Positions 12,317 through 21,923 of a stretch of DNA of 64,000 bases are shown here, piece after piece. Under the pieces are notes generated by a model. That model searched no databases. It was not told where the DNA came from and saw only the letters and a list, made by a program, of their open reading frames with translations. The stretch lies in NCBI RefSeq assembly GCF_027924105.1, contig NZ_AP026972.1:1488001-1552000 (forward strand), read 5' to 3'. How positions within the stretch are numbered: position 1 is the first letter of the stretch; every line of letters starts with the position of its first letter. This DNA comes from Polynucleobacter sp. KF022 (GTDB lineage Bacteria; Pseudomonadota; Gammaproteobacteria; Burkholderiales; Burkholderiaceae). A program made the position numbers and the translations under genes.

Positions 12317-14914
12317 TCAATCTTCTTCGAGGAAGGTCTTGAGTTTGTCGCTACGGCTTGGATGACGCATTTTGCGGAGAGCCTTAGCTTCAATCTGACG
12401 AATACGCTCACGAGTAACGTCAAACTGTTTGCCAACCTCTTCAAGAGTGTGATCAGTGCTCATCTCAACACCAAAGCGCATGCGCAATACTTTTGCTTCG
12501 CGTGGCGTCAATGAATCGAGAACGTCTTTCACAACATCGCGCATAGAGTCATGCAATGCTGCTTCTGCTGGAGCCAAGGTATTGCCGTCTTCAATGAAGT
12601 CGCCTAAATGAGAATCTTCATCGTCACCAATTGGTGTCTCCATGGAGATAGGCTCTTTAGCAATCTTCATGATCTTACGGATCTTGTCTTCTGGAATCTC
12701 CATCTTCAGTGCCAATGTTGCAGCATCTGGCTCGTGACCAGTCTCTTGCAAAATTTGACGGCTGATACGGTTCATCTTGTTGATCGTCTCAATCATGTGA
12801 ACTGGGATACGGATCGTACGTGCTTGGTCAGCAATCGAACGAGTAATCGCCTGACGAATCCACCATGTTGCATAAGTAGAGAACTTATAACCACGACGGT
12901 ATTCAAACTTATCCACCGCCTTCATCAAACCGATGTTGCCTTCTTGAATCAGATCCAAGAACTGCAAGCCACGGTTGGTGTATTTCTTAGCAATCGAGAT
13001 TACCAAACGTAAGTTGGCTACAGTCATCTCACGCTTCGCTTCGCGGGCACGCTTCTCGCCGGCGATCATTTGCTTATTCACTTCTTTTAATTCTGGAAGT
13101 GGAATAACAACATTCTTCTGAATGTCAATCAACTTCTGTTGCAATTCTTGAATTGCTGGAACGTTACGCTGCAAGAGTGCGCTGTATGGCTTGTTCTCTT
13201 TGAGCAACTTGTCAGTCCAGGTCAAGTTCATAGACATCTTAGGAAAATCTTTTAGTACTTCACCACGATTAACGCCAACTTTGTCTACCAACAAGCTCAC
13301 GATGCCACGCTCAAGCTTCCATACTTGGTCTACTTGTGAGCGCATGGTGTCGCATAACTTCTCTACACTTTTCGCTGTTAAACGGAAACCCAGTAATTCA
13401 GCACGAATGGCATCTTGCGCCTTCACGTATGCAGGACAGTTGTAACCGTCTTTATCAAACGCGCGACGCATCTTGTCAGCTTGTGTACGAACGATTGCAA
13501 ACTTCTCTAAAGAAATCTGCTTTAACTCCTCTAATTGCTTAGCATTTGCCGTTGCAGCACCGCCGCCACCGCCGCCAGCATCATCCTCTTCACCCTCTTC
13601 GCCTTCTTCAGCATCTGGGTCTACCTCTGGCTCTTCAGGTCCGAGCTTAATATCTTCCGCATTTGGATCGACCAAACCATCCACAAACTGGTCAATCTCC
13701 ATCTCACCGCTAGCGATCTTGTCAACGTTAGTCAAAATCTCAGCAATGGTTACAGGACAAGCAGCCAAAGCCATCACCATGTCTTTGAGACCAGCTTCAA
13801 TCTTCTTCGCAATGACGATCTCGCCCTCGCGAGTCAGCAAATCAACCGTACCCATCTCACGCATATACATACGTACTGGGTCAGTGGTACGTCCGAACTC
13901 GGAATCAACAGTAGATAAAGCGGCTTCAGCCTCTTCTTCAGCCTCTTCTTCAGAAGCTGCAGCAGCTGTATTGTCAGAAAGAATTAATGTTTCTGCGTCT
14001 GGTGCTTGTTCGTAAACAGTAATACCGATGTCATTAAGCAAGCTAATCAAAGTTTCCAATGCGTCCGCATCAGATAACTCATCAGACATCACGTCATTCA
14101 TCTCGCCATGGGTTAAGTAACCCTTGGACATACCCATCTTGATCAAAGTCTTCAAGCGAGCACGACGTAACTCTTGTTGCTCTTCAGTTCCTAACTGTTG
14201 AGCAGCAAACTCTTTTAAGAGCGCCTTTTCTTTCGCCTTACGCTCGCGCGCTTTTTGACGATCCGTTAATACCGGCTCAGCATTATCCGCAGGTGCTTCT
14301 GCTTTCGCTTTGCGGCCACGCTTCTTTTCTTCTTCAACAACTACAGGTGCTTCTAGTTCTGCAGTCTTAGCTTTTTTGCCTTTGACTTCTTTTGCGCCTT
14401 TAGTTTCTTTTGCTGCTTTTGTTTCTTTAAATGGCTCAGCCTTAGGTGCTGCTACTGCTTTACCTTTTTTGGCCAGCTCAACTTTGATTTCTGCTTTAGC
14501 GGATTTCGCAGGAGCTTTAACAGCCGGTTTAGCCGGAGCTGGTTTTGCTGCGGCCTTTGCTGGTTTAGCGGCTGGCTTTGCAGCTGCCTTTACTGGCTTA
14601 GTCGGAGCTTTTACTTTAGCAACTGGCTTAGCTGGAGTCTTTGTTTTGGCAACTGGCTTTGCAGCTGCCTTTACTGGCTTAGCTGGAGCTTTTACTTTAG
14701 CAACTGGCTTAGCTGGAGTCTTTGTTTTGGCAACTGGCTTTGCAGCTGCCTTTACTGGCTTAGCTGGAGCTTTTGCTTTAGCTGCAGGTTTAGGAGCAGC
14801 CTTTACTGGCTTAGCAGGAGCTTTTGCTTTAGCTGCAGGTTTTGCAACTACCTTTACTGGCTTAGCAGGTGTTTTCGCTTTTGGAGCTGGTTTTTTGGTC
14901 TTGGTATTCGGCAT
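12317..14914 (-). CDS. rpoD: Primary sigma factor RpoD with long Lys/Ala/Pro N-terminal extension
   Basis: An 865-residue housekeeping sigma factor. Region 1.1 (LKTLIKMGMSKGYLTHGEMN) begins near residue 254 instead of near the N-terminus. Region 1.2 (DPVRMYMREMG), region 2 (DLIQEGNIGLMKAVDKF, then YATWWIRQAITRSIADQ) and the region 4.2 helix-turn-helix (TLEEVGKQFDVTRERIRQIE) are intact. The first 140 residues are PAKPVKA-type repeats resembling histone H1 tails, encoded partly by two tandem 81-bp units. An acidic stretch with a run of Gly near the middle belongs to the non-conserved region. It is the last gene of the rpsU-yqeY-dnaG-rpoD block. Confidence 0.97.
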   Translation of the reverse strand: MPNTKTKKPAPKAKTPAKPVKVVAKPAAKAKAPAKPVKAAPKPAAKAKAPAKPVKAAAKPVAKTKTPAKPVAKVKAPAKPVKAAAKPVAKTKTPAKPVAKVKAPTKPVKAAAKPAAKPAKAAAKPAPAKPAVKAPAKSAKAEIKVELAKKGKAVAAPKAEPFKETKAAKETKGAKEVKGKKAKTAELEAPVVVEEEKKRGRKAKAEAPADNAEPVLTDRQKARERKAKEKALLKEFAAQQLGTEEQQELRRARLKTLIKMGMSKGYLTHGEMNDVMSDELSDADALETLISLLNDIGITVYEQAPDAETLILSDNTAAAASEEEAEEEAEAALSTVDSEFGRTTDPVRMYMREMGTVDLLTREGEIVIAKKIEAGLKDMVMALAACPVTIAEILTNVDKIASGEMEIDQFVDGLVDPNAEDIKLGPEEPEVDPDAEEGEEGEEDDAGGGGGGAATANAKQLEELKQISLEKFAIVRTQADKMRRAFDKDGYNCPAYVKAQDAIRAELLGFRLTAKSVEKLCDTMRSQVDQVWKLERGIVSLLVDKVGVNRGEVLKDFPKMSMNLTWTDKLLKENKPYSALLQRNVPAIQELQQKLIDIQKNVVIPLPELKEVNKQMIAGEKRAREAKREMTVANLRLVISIAKKYTNRGLQFLDLIQEGNIGLMKAVDKFEYRRGYKFSTYATWWIRQAITRSIADQARTIRIPVHMIETINKMNRISRQILQETGHEPDAATLALKMEIPEDKIRKIMKIAKEPISMETPIGDDEDSHLGDFIEDGNTLAPAEAALHDSMRDVVKDVLDSLTPREAKVLRMRFGVEMSTDHTLEEVGKQFDVTRERIRQIEAKALRKMRHPSRSDKLKTFLEED
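14589..14750. repeat. Two tandem 81-bp repeats inside rpoD
   Basis: Near-identical copies at about 14589-14669 and 14670-14750 encode the 27-residue unit whose core is AKPVKAAAKPVAKTKTPAKP. The period is exact: GCTGGAGTC recurs at 14631 and 14712. Copy number should be prone to slippage in frame. Confidence 0.8.
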
Positions 14915-15058
14915 TTATTAGCACTTACTCACATTACTGTTGTTGATATCGACTGATGAAACACAGCCCCGCGTTACTCACTTACCCACTTACCCCAAAT
15001 TTCATCAAAATAAAGCGCAAGTGGCTGAATTAAATCGGTTTTTTCTTGGGAACAGAGG

Positions 15059-15064
15059 ATTATA
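15059..15064 (-). promoter_or_regulatory. -10 box TATAAT of an rpoD promoter
   Basis: A consensus TATAAT on the minus strand lies in the 233-bp dnaG-rpoD gap, about 145 bp before the rpoD start. No good -35 is visible at 17 bp (AGGGTC). It would give rpoD its own transcript apart from the upstream block. Confidence 0.45.
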
Positions 15065-15147
15065 GTCGATTGCGACTTTTTGACCCTCTTCTTACCTAAA
15101 AATATGGGGTAATTTCAGAGGATTTCTAGGGGTGTTTTCAGAAATTC

Positions 15148-17115
15148 TTAGGAGAATTTCAGCTTTTCGCCCAATTCCCGATATCGGGCCCGATCTTGCT
15201 CGGTAGCGGTACTTCCGGCGATCTTTTGCGCAATTTCCGTCATTTCTTGCTTGAGGTGGGTTAATTCCAGTTTTTTGAACGCTCCATCCAAATCTGCAGC
15301 AGCGCCATCGAGCTCTAGATCGGAGCCCATCACACGATTTCTGAGTACCTCATACAGCGGGGCCAACTCACTTCGAGAAAGTTGATCTTGGAACATCGCA
15401 AATGCTCCCGCACCTGCAGTAGCTGGTTTACCACCTTCACCTGGAATCAACTCAACCAAGTCACACTGCGCTAAAAGATCTTTCATCAAAGCATGGGCTT
15501 TTTCAGATCTCTGCTCAGCAGCCTTTAATGCAAGCGCGCGTTTATTTGCATCTAAGGCTTTTCCCAAATGTGGAAACTGAATAATCACACGCAACATTTG
15601 CTCCGCTAAATCCGTTGGTGCTTTTGGAGGCTCAATGTTTTGAGTGGCAACACGTTTTGCAGACCCCTTAGATGCTTGCCAAGGTGCGCCTTGACGATTG
15701 CCATTGCCTGAAAAAGTATTCTGATTATTTTGATTGCCTTGACCACCTGGAGTTCTTGCTTGCATCGGCTGGTAAGTAGTTTGGCGCACGGGTGCAGGCG
15801 CTACTGTCAAACCACAAAATGCTTCAAGCTCAGCGGGAGTGGTGTTGGTGCGAATAGCTAGCTCACGCAAAATTTGGGTGCGCAATGCGATCGGCGGCAT
15901 CGACAATAAAAGGGGCTTGGCAGCATGATGAGTATGGGCCCTACCCTCCGGAGTAGTTAACTCATGATCTTCGCTCACCACTTTAAAGAAGAAGCTAGAA
16001 ATAGACATAGCCTCTTTAATAACCTTTTCAAAAGCTGGTGCTCCATAAGCGCGCACATAACTATCTGGGTCATGCTCTGTCGGCAAAAATAAGAAACGAA
16101 TTTCTTTGTCGTCTGACATTAAAGGCAAACAAGCTTCGAGTGCTCGCTGAGCTGCACGTTGACCAGCAGAGTCGCCATCGAATGAGAACACCACCTTATC
16201 GGTTTGACGCAATAACATACGAACGTGATTAGCAGTGCAGGCAGTTCCTAAAGTGGCAACAGCATTTGGAAACCCTAGTTGCGCTAGTGCCACTACATCC
16301 ATATAGCCTTCACAAACAAGAACATATTCTTGCGAACGAATCGCTTGTCTTGCCTCAAACAAACCATAAAGCGTGTTGCCTTTAGAAAACAGCGGCGTCT
16401 CAGGAGAATTTAAATATTTAGGCTCGCCCTGATCCAAGATGCGCCCACCAAAGCCAATCGTTTGGCCTTTTGGATTACGAATAGGGAACATGATGCGATC
16501 ACGGAAACGGTCATAGCGCTTTACATTCCCGCCTTCAGATTGCTCGCCTTGAATCAGTAGGCCGCCCTCCAACAAAGTTTTGGCCACTTCATCATTGAAA
16601 TAGGCTCCAAAGACCGCCTCTAAACCTTGCCAGCCATCAGGTGCATATCCCAGGGCATAGCGTTTAGCAATCTCACCAGTCAGACCTCGACCTTTGAGGT
16701 AGTCAACGGCTCGAGTGTTGCCCTTAAGTTGCTGGCGATACCAATCTGCAGCAGCGCTCATCACCTCACTCAGCGCCATGGCTTGCTGCTGACGAGCAAC
16801 GTCATTTGCCGTGCGCTCTTCTCGAGGAACATCTAATCCAGCAGAACGCGCTAGATCTTCAATAGCGTCTACATATCCAAGACCGGAATACTCCATTAAG
16901 AAGCTAATGGCAGATCCGTGCGCGCCACAGCCAAAGCAGTGATAAAACTGCTTGGTTGATGATACTGAAAATGAAGGAGACTTTTCCGAATGAAAAGGGC
17001 ACAAACCCTGAAAGTTCGCACCCGCTTTTTTTAGCTTTACGTGCTGCCCAACCACATCAACGATGTCTACCCGATTTAAAAGATCGGCAATAAAGGATTG
17101 TGGGATGAGTGCCAT
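15148..17115 (-). CDS. dnaG: DNA primase
   Basis: A 655-residue primase that makes RNA primers at the replication fork. The N-terminal zinc ribbon (CPFHSEKSPSFSV..FYHCFGCGAHG) carries the C-H-C-C ligands. The Toprim core shows YVLVCEGYMDVVALAQLG and VFSFDGDSAGQRAA. The C-terminal third includes a low-complexity Gln/Asn/Gly linker and the DnaB-interacting helical domain. Second-last gene of the macromolecular synthesis block, 36 bp after yqeY. Confidence 0.97.
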   Translation of the reverse strand: MALIPQSFIADLLNRVDIVDVVGQHVKLKKAGANFQGLCPFHSEKSPSFSVSSTKQFYHCFGCGAHGSAISFLMEYSGLGYVDAIEDLARSAGLDVPREERTANDVARQQQAMALSEVMSAAADWYRQQLKGNTRAVDYLKGRGLTGEIAKRYALGYAPDGWQGLEAVFGAYFNDEVAKTLLEGGLLIQGEQSEGGNVKRYDRFRDRIMFPIRNPKGQTIGFGGRILDQGEPKYLNSPETPLFSKGNTLYGLFEARQAIRSQEYVLVCEGYMDVVALAQLGFPNAVATLGTACTANHVRMLLRQTDKVVFSFDGDSAGQRAAQRALEACLPLMSDDKEIRFLFLPTEHDPDSYVRAYGAPAFEKVIKEAMSISSFFFKVVSEDHELTTPEGRAHTHHAAKPLLLSMPPIALRTQILRELAIRTNTTPAELEAFCGLTVAPAPVRQTTYQPMQARTPGGQGNQNNQNTFSGNGNRQGAPWQASKGSAKRVATQNIEPPKAPTDLAEQMLRVIIQFPHLGKALDANKRALALKAAEQRSEKAHALMKDLLAQCDLVELIPGEGGKPATAGAGAFAMFQDQLSRSELAPLYEVLRNRVMGSDLELDGAAADLDGAFKKLELTHLKQEMTEIAQKIAGSTATEQDRARYRELGEKLKFS

Positions 17116-17151
17116 AAGGCGAGTATGAAACTGTTTCTCGTATTTAGATAC

Positions 17152-17598
17152 TTACTTGGCAAGTGCGGCTTTTACCAAGCCAGAAACTTTACCCATATCT
17201 GCTTTGCCCGCTAATTGGCCTTTGAGAACGCCAATCACCTTACCCATATCCTGGGGGCCAGCAGCGCCAGTAGAAGCAACGGCAGCAACTACTGCAGCCT
17301 CTACTTCAGCATCAGATAGTTGCGCTGGCAAGTACGCCTGCAAGATCACCATCTCAGCAGCCTCAACCGCTACCAAATCATCACGCCCTGCTTTTTCAAA
17401 CTGCGAGATTGAGTCTTTACGTTGCTTAATCATTTTTTCAACGGTAGCAATGACGCCAGCATCATCAACCACGATACGCTCGTCTACTTCACGTTGCTTA
17501 ATGGCTGCCAACAAAAGACGAATGGTTCCTAGGCGCTCAACTTCTTTTGCGCGCATAGCATTTTTCATATCTTCGGTAATTTGATCTTTTAGAGTCAT
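17152..17598 (-). CDS. GatB/YqeY domain protein
   Basis: A 148-residue protein of the YqeY family, related to the tail domain of the amidotransferase subunit GatB and probably involved in tRNA-linked metabolism. Characteristic stretches are DMKNAMRAKEVERLGTIRLL, AYLPAQLSDAEVEA and MGKVIGVLKGQLAGKADMG. ATG 17598 with AGGA nearby is preferred over a start at 17652. It sits between rpsU and dnaG as in many Proteobacteria. Confidence 0.92.
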   Translation of the reverse strand: MTLKDQITEDMKNAMRAKEVERLGTIRLLLAAIKQREVDERIVVDDAGVIATVEKMIKQRKDSISQFEKAGRDDLVAVEAAEMVILQAYLPAQLSDAEVEAAVVAAVASTGAAGPQDMGKVIGVLKGQLAGKADMGKVSGLVKAALAK

Positions 17599-17659
17599 GG
17601 CTTTATTCCTGGGTGTTGAATATATTTTGCTGCACAGCTTTTGGCAATTCAAAAAGCAA

Positions 17660-17690
17660 AAACCCGCTGCGTTTCACCGTCAGCGGGTTT
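17660..17690 (-). terminator. Attenuator/terminator between rpsU and yqeY
   Basis: A 10-bp perfect stem (AAACCCGCTG / CAGCGGGTTT) with an 11-nt loop is followed on the minus strand by TTGCTTTTT. A partial terminator after rpsU, letting S21 be made in excess over primase and sigma, is the known E. coli arrangement. Confidence 0.8.
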
Positions 17691-17725
17691 CAAAGCTTCT
17701 CGGTGAAGAGAGCTTTTAAATTCTA

Positions 17726-17938
17726 TTAGTAAAGCTTCTTAGGCAACATTTGGCTGCGAATACGCTTGTAATGGCGCTTAGCAGCTGCAGCCTTCTTACG
17801 CTTACGCTCAGCCGTTGGCTTCTCGTAGAACTCGCGTGCACGCAAGTCTGTCAAAAGGCCATTCTTTTCAATGGTGCGCTTGAAACGGCGCAATGCCACT
17901 TCAAATGGTTCGTTTTCGCGGAGGCGGACTGTAGTCAT
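17726..17938 (-). CDS. rpsU: 30S ribosomal protein S21
   Basis: A 70-residue basic protein with the usual S21 pattern (RLRENEPFEVALRRFKRTIE, REFYEKPTAERKRKKAAAAK). It helps the 30S subunit pair with the mRNA leader. First gene of the rpsU-yqeY-dnaG-rpoD block and divergent from tsaD across 77 bp, the classical arrangement. Confidence 0.97.
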   Translation of the reverse strand: MTTVRLRENEPFEVALRRFKRTIEKNGLLTDLRAREFYEKPTAERKRKKAAAAKRHYKRIRSQMLPKKLY

Positions 17939-18015
17939 ACTTGTTTAACTCGTATATGCTCGAAAAATATCGAAAAATTAACTGAATTGCGATTCTAGCA
18001 CGACCAAGCGAAAAA

Positions 18016-19089
18016 ATGATTGTTTTAGGAATAGAAACTTCTTGTGACGAGACCGGGGTGGCTTTATACAACACCGCCCCTTGGGAGGAGGGTAAACCGG
18101 CCTTCCAAGGCATACTGGGCCAGGGTTTGCACTCCCAGATCGCCATGCACCGGGACTATGGGGGTGTTGTCCCAGAATTAGCCTCCCGTGACCATATTCG
18201 CCGTGTTTTACCCCTTTTAGACCAGTCTTTAGTCCAATCTGGTCTCAAGCTGACCGATATTGATGCCGTTGCCTTTACGCAAGGTCCAGGGCTGGCAGGC
18301 GCCCTTCTCGTGGGCAGTGCTTTTGCCAAATCCCTGGCCCAAGGCCTCAATTTGCCTTCAATTGGGGTTCATCACCTGGAAGGACACCTGCTTTCACCAC
18401 TTTTAGGTCAAACAGCCCCTCAATTTCCCTTTATTGCCCTTCTGGTTTCCGGCGGCCATACCCAACTTATGAAAGTCTCTGGCATTGGGCAATATGAGCT
18501 TCTGGGCGAAACCTTAGATGATGCAGCAGGCGAAGCTTTTGATAAGACCGCCAAATTACTCGGACTCGACTACCCAGGTGGCGCTGCGATTTCTAAATTA
18601 GCCAAGCAAGGACGCTCCGGTATTTTTGACTTACCAAAGCCGATGTTGCATTCAGGTGATTTGGATTTTTCTTTTTCCGGATTAAAGACTGCAGTTCTCA
18701 ATCAAGTTAAAAAGTTTGAGGATAAAAAGATTGTCGACACATCTGAAGTGGCGCAGTTTCATGCGGACCTCGCTAGATCTTTTGTTGATGCGATTGTTGC
18801 AGTGTTGGTGAGTAAATCTGAAAAAGCACTAAAGCAAACTGGTTGCAAACATCTAGTGCTTGCTGGTGGAGTCGGCGCCAATTTGCAACTGCGCAGTGCG
18901 TTAAATGAAAAAGCTGCGCGAAATGGTTTTGAAGTGCACTACCCGCCACTAGAGTTATGTACTGATAATGGCGTGATGATTGCATTTGCTGGAGCACTGC
19001 GAATGTTAGCTAAAAATAATGGCTCCACAACATCTGGAGCCTTTGATATCAAACCCCGTTGGGATTTGCAAAGCAATAATTTGGCTTAA
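18016..19089 (+). CDS. tsaD: tRNA N6-threonylcarbamoyladenosine transferase
   Basis: A 357-residue TsaD/Gcp protein that transfers threonylcarbamoyl to A37 of ANN-decoding tRNAs, together with TsaB and TsaE. The ASKHA fold is visible: MIVLGIETSCDETGVAL, metal-binding HHLEGH, LVSGGHTQL, and the second phosphate loop VLAGGVGANLQLR with DNGVMIAFAG. Full length. The t6A substrates include the tRNA-Ile(CAU) in this window. Confidence 0.97.
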   Translation: MIVLGIETSCDETGVALYNTAPWEEGKPAFQGILGQGLHSQIAMHRDYGGVVPELASRDHIRRVLPLLDQSLVQSGLKLTDIDAVAFTQGPGLAGALLVGSAFAKSLAQGLNLPSIGVHHLEGHLLSPLLGQTAPQFPFIALLVSGGHTQLMKVSGIGQYELLGETLDDAAGEAFDKTAKLLGLDYPGGAAISKLAKQGRSGIFDLPKPMLHSGDLDFSFSGLKTAVLNQVKKFEDKKIVDTSEVAQFHADLARSFVDAIVAVLVSKSEKALKQTGCKHLVLAGGVGANLQLRSALNEKAARNGFEVHYPPLELCTDNGVMIAFAGALRMLAKNNGSTTSGAFDIKPRWDLQSNNLA

Positions 19090-19113
19090 GTATTTAGCCT
19101 GCTGAGTTGCTAC

Positions 19114-19941
19114 TTATTTCTGATGGCTGATACGGGCAAAAGCACTGTGATTGTGAATAGACTCAAAGTTCTCAGCCTCTACTACAAAGGACTGGATACG
19201 CTGATCCGCCTTGAGATTACCGGCCACATCGCGCACCAGGTCTTCTACAAATTTAGGATTACTGTAAGAACGCTCAGTGACCCACTTCTCGTCAGGGCGC
19301 TTGAGCAGACCCCATAACTCGCTGGATGCCTCACTCTCAGCAGCAGTGACCAAATCCTCTACTGTCATTTTTGTTTCGGCATCGAGCACTACAGACATCG
19401 TTACATGAGAACGTTGGTTGTGTGCACCGAAATCAGAAATCTCTTTTGAACAAGGGCACAAACTCATCACCGGGACCTGAGCACGCAAACCCAACTCCAC
19501 ATCAGTACCGCCCTTGGAATTTTGTTTGGCAGTAGCCATCCAAGTCACTTCGTAGTCCATCAAACTCTCAACGCCGGATACTGGCGCTGCTTTTTTTACA
19601 AAGTGAGTGTAAGTAAATTGCACATGCCCCTCTTTAGCATCAAGCAATGGCAACATTTCACGAACCATTGCGACGACTGAAGTGCTATCAACAGCAATTT
19701 CTTGCTTTTGTAACAGGGCCATAAAACGGGACATATGGGTGCCCTTCACATGCGCAGGTAAGGCGACATCCATTTCAAAGGTGCCCACTGATGGAAAGTT
19801 ACCAGTCTTACTGCGAATATTGAGTGGATGACGCACACCACGAATACCAACCTGCTCAATTGGCAAAGCGCGCTCATCCAAAGTGGATTGCACGTCAGGC
19901 ATTGCGCTAGGCTTTAAAAAAGCAGGATTCATGTCATTCAT
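19114..19941 (-). CDS. folE2: GTP cyclohydrolase I, FolE2 type
   Basis: About 275 residues of the FolE2 (type IB) family, which converts GTP to dihydroneopterin triphosphate for folate and queuosine. Diagnostic are SLCPCSKEISDFGAHNQR (metal Cys and catalytic His region) and the C-terminal VEAENFESIHNHSAFA. The in-frame upstream start at 19959 is a TTG; ATG 19941 is preferred. Last gene of the xseB-ispA-dxs-folE2 run, 25 bp after dxs. Confidence 0.93.
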   Translation of the reverse strand: MNDMNPAFLKPSAMPDVQSTLDERALPIEQVGIRGVRHPLNIRSKTGNFPSVGTFEMDVALPAHVKGTHMSRFMALLQKQEIAVDSTSVVAMVREMLPLLDAKEGHVQFTYTHFVKKAAPVSGVESLMDYEVTWMATAKQNSKGGTDVELGLRAQVPVMSLCPCSKEISDFGAHNQRSHVTMSVVLDAETKMTVEDLVTAAESEASSELWGLLKRPDEKWVTERSYSNPKFVEDLVRDVAGNLKADQRIQSFVVEAENFESIHNHSAFARISHQK

Positions 19942-19966
19942 GGCTCTATTTTCAGGCAAAACAGGC

Positions 19967-21868
19967 TTATTTGCCTACAAGCGCAGAATTTTGGGTCAAT
20001 ATCGCTGGAAAACGCTGTTTGATGGAGTTAACAATGCCCTCTACATCTAGGCCACACTTGGTCATTAGCAGACTGTAGTCACCATGCTCAATAAACTCAT
20101 CAGGAAGACCTAATTGCAAGAGGGGCTTATGAAAACCAAGATTTGATAAAGCTTCTAAACAAGCACTACCAGCACCGCCAGCAATCGCGCCATCTTCAAT
20201 CGTCACGAAATAATCATGATCAGCCGCCAGGGACTGAATCAAATCGACATCTAGCGGTTTTACAAAACGCATATTGGCAACAGTGGCATTAATACCTTCT
20301 GCTACCTCTAGGGCTGGGTATAGCAATGTGCCAAAAGCTAATATCGCTAAACGTTGTCCGGATGGCGCAGTAGATTTACGACGAATCTCACCCTTACCCA
20401 ACGGCAAGGTGCGCAACTCTTTAGATGGGATAGCGCCAATGCCTGATCCACGTGGGTAACGAACTGCACTTGGATGCGGCTGATGGAAAGCAGTCGTTAA
20501 TAAATCACGACACTCTGCCTCATCTGCTGGAGTCATCACCAACATATTTGGGATGCAACGCAAGAATGGAGTGTCGTATGCACCGGCATGTGTAGCGCCA
20601 TCGGCACCCACTAAGCCCGCACGATCCAGTGCAAATAACACTGGTAAATCCTGTAAAGCGACGTCATGAATTAACTGATCGTAGGCGCGCTGTAAGAATG
20701 TCGAATAGATTGCCACCACTGGCTTCATGCCTTCACAAGCCATGCCAGCTGCAAAAGTTACTGCATGCTGTTCAGCAATGCCGACGTCGTAGTAGCGCTT
20801 CGGAAAATTCTTTTCAAATTCAACTAAGCCAGAGCCTTCACGCATCGCTGGAGTAATACCAACCAATAATGGATCAGCATGCGCCATATCGCATAACCAT
20901 TCACCAAATACTTGGGTAAAGGTTTTCTTACTGACAGCAGGCTTTTTAACACCCTCTTCCGGATTGAATTTGCTTGGCCCGTGATACAACACTGGATCTG
21001 CCTCAGCCAACTCATAGCCCTGACCTTTTTTGGTCACTACATGCAAGAACTGAGGGCCGCGCCCTTCAAGCGCCAGACGACGTACGTTCTGCAGCATTGG
21101 AATCAATGCATCCAAATCATGGCCATCAATTGGGCCAAAGTAATTGAAACCAAACTCTTGAAAGATGGTAGATGGAGACACCATGCCTTTAGCATGATCC
21201 TCAAGACGTTTAGCGAACTCTCGTAAAGGTGGCGCAATAGATAAAACACTATCAATGCCTTTTTTAGTCGCTGAATAAATATTTCCGCTGAGCACTCTAG
21301 CTAGATGACGGTTAAGCGCACCCACAGCTGGAGAGATCGACATATCGTTGTCATTCAAAATCACGACGAGGGGTAGGTCGTCATACACACCTGCATTGTT
21401 CATCGCCTCGAAAGCCATGCCCCCTGTCATCGCACTATCACCAATGACGGCTACAGCTACATGTCTTTCGCCTTTAGTTTGAAACGCGCGTGCCATACCC
21501 ATCGCAGCAGAAATACTAGTAGATGAATGACCGGTACCAAAAGCATCGAATTCACTTTCAGCACGATGTGGGAAACCCGACAAACCTTTGTACTGACGTA
21601 AGGTGTTCATACGCTCACGACGGCCCGTCAAGATTTTGTGGGGATAGCTTTGATGACCCACATCCCACACAATGCGATCTTCTGGTGTATCAAAGACGTA
21701 ATGCAAGGCAATTGATAGCTCTACCGTTCCCAAATTAGAGGACAGATGTCCCCCCGTTTTTGATACTGAATCCAACACAAACTCACGCAACTCATCCGCC
21801 AAGGCGGGAAGCTCTTCGCGTGAGAGTTTTTTGAGATCGTCAGGTGAGTTAATGGAATGTAAAGTCAT
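19967..21868 (-). CDS. dxs: 1-deoxy-D-xylulose-5-phosphate synthase
   Basis: About 633 residues. This thiamine-diphosphate enzyme joins pyruvate and glyceraldehyde-3-phosphate in the first step of the MEP isoprenoid pathway. Visible are GTGHSSTSISAAMGMA, the TPP/Mg motif GDSAMTGGMAFEAMNN, transketolase-like GIAEQHAVTFAAGMA and HAGAYDTPFLRCIPNM. ATG 21868 (MTLHSINSPDDLKK) fits the family N-terminus; the frame runs up to 21943 but would start with TTG and overlap ispA. Confidence 0.96.
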   Translation of the reverse strand: MTLHSINSPDDLKKLSREELPALADELREFVLDSVSKTGGHLSSNLGTVELSIALHYVFDTPEDRIVWDVGHQSYPHKILTGRRERMNTLRQYKGLSGFPHRAESEFDAFGTGHSSTSISAAMGMARAFQTKGERHVAVAVIGDSAMTGGMAFEAMNNAGVYDDLPLVVILNDNDMSISPAVGALNRHLARVLSGNIYSATKKGIDSVLSIAPPLREFAKRLEDHAKGMVSPSTIFQEFGFNYFGPIDGHDLDALIPMLQNVRRLALEGRGPQFLHVVTKKGQGYELAEADPVLYHGPSKFNPEEGVKKPAVSKKTFTQVFGEWLCDMAHADPLLVGITPAMREGSGLVEFEKNFPKRYYDVGIAEQHAVTFAAGMACEGMKPVVAIYSTFLQRAYDQLIHDVALQDLPVLFALDRAGLVGADGATHAGAYDTPFLRCIPNMLVMTPADEAECRDLLTTAFHQPHPSAVRYPRGSGIGAIPSKELRTLPLGKGEIRRKSTAPSGQRLAILAFGTLLYPALEVAEGINATVANMRFVKPLDVDLIQSLAADHDYFVTIEDGAIAGGAGSACLEALSNLGFHKPLLQLGLPDEFIEHGDYSLLMTKCGLDVEGIVNSIKQRFPAILTQNSALVGK

Positions 21869-21923
21869 TGAATCTAAATAATCTATACCGATGTATTTCT
21901 CTCGTATTTCTATTGTTTCTTTC

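Noticed and set aside
13473..14015. Plus-strand open frame of 180 codons
   Set aside because: Antisense to conserved rpoD; Ser/Pro-rich composition is the mirror of acidic rpoD codons. No ribosome site or family.
14310..14921. Plus-strand open frame of 203 codons, Ala/Gly/Phe-rich repeats
   Set aside because: It is the complement of the Lys/Ala/Pro repeats of rpoD; looks like a membrane or glycine-rich protein only because of codon bias.
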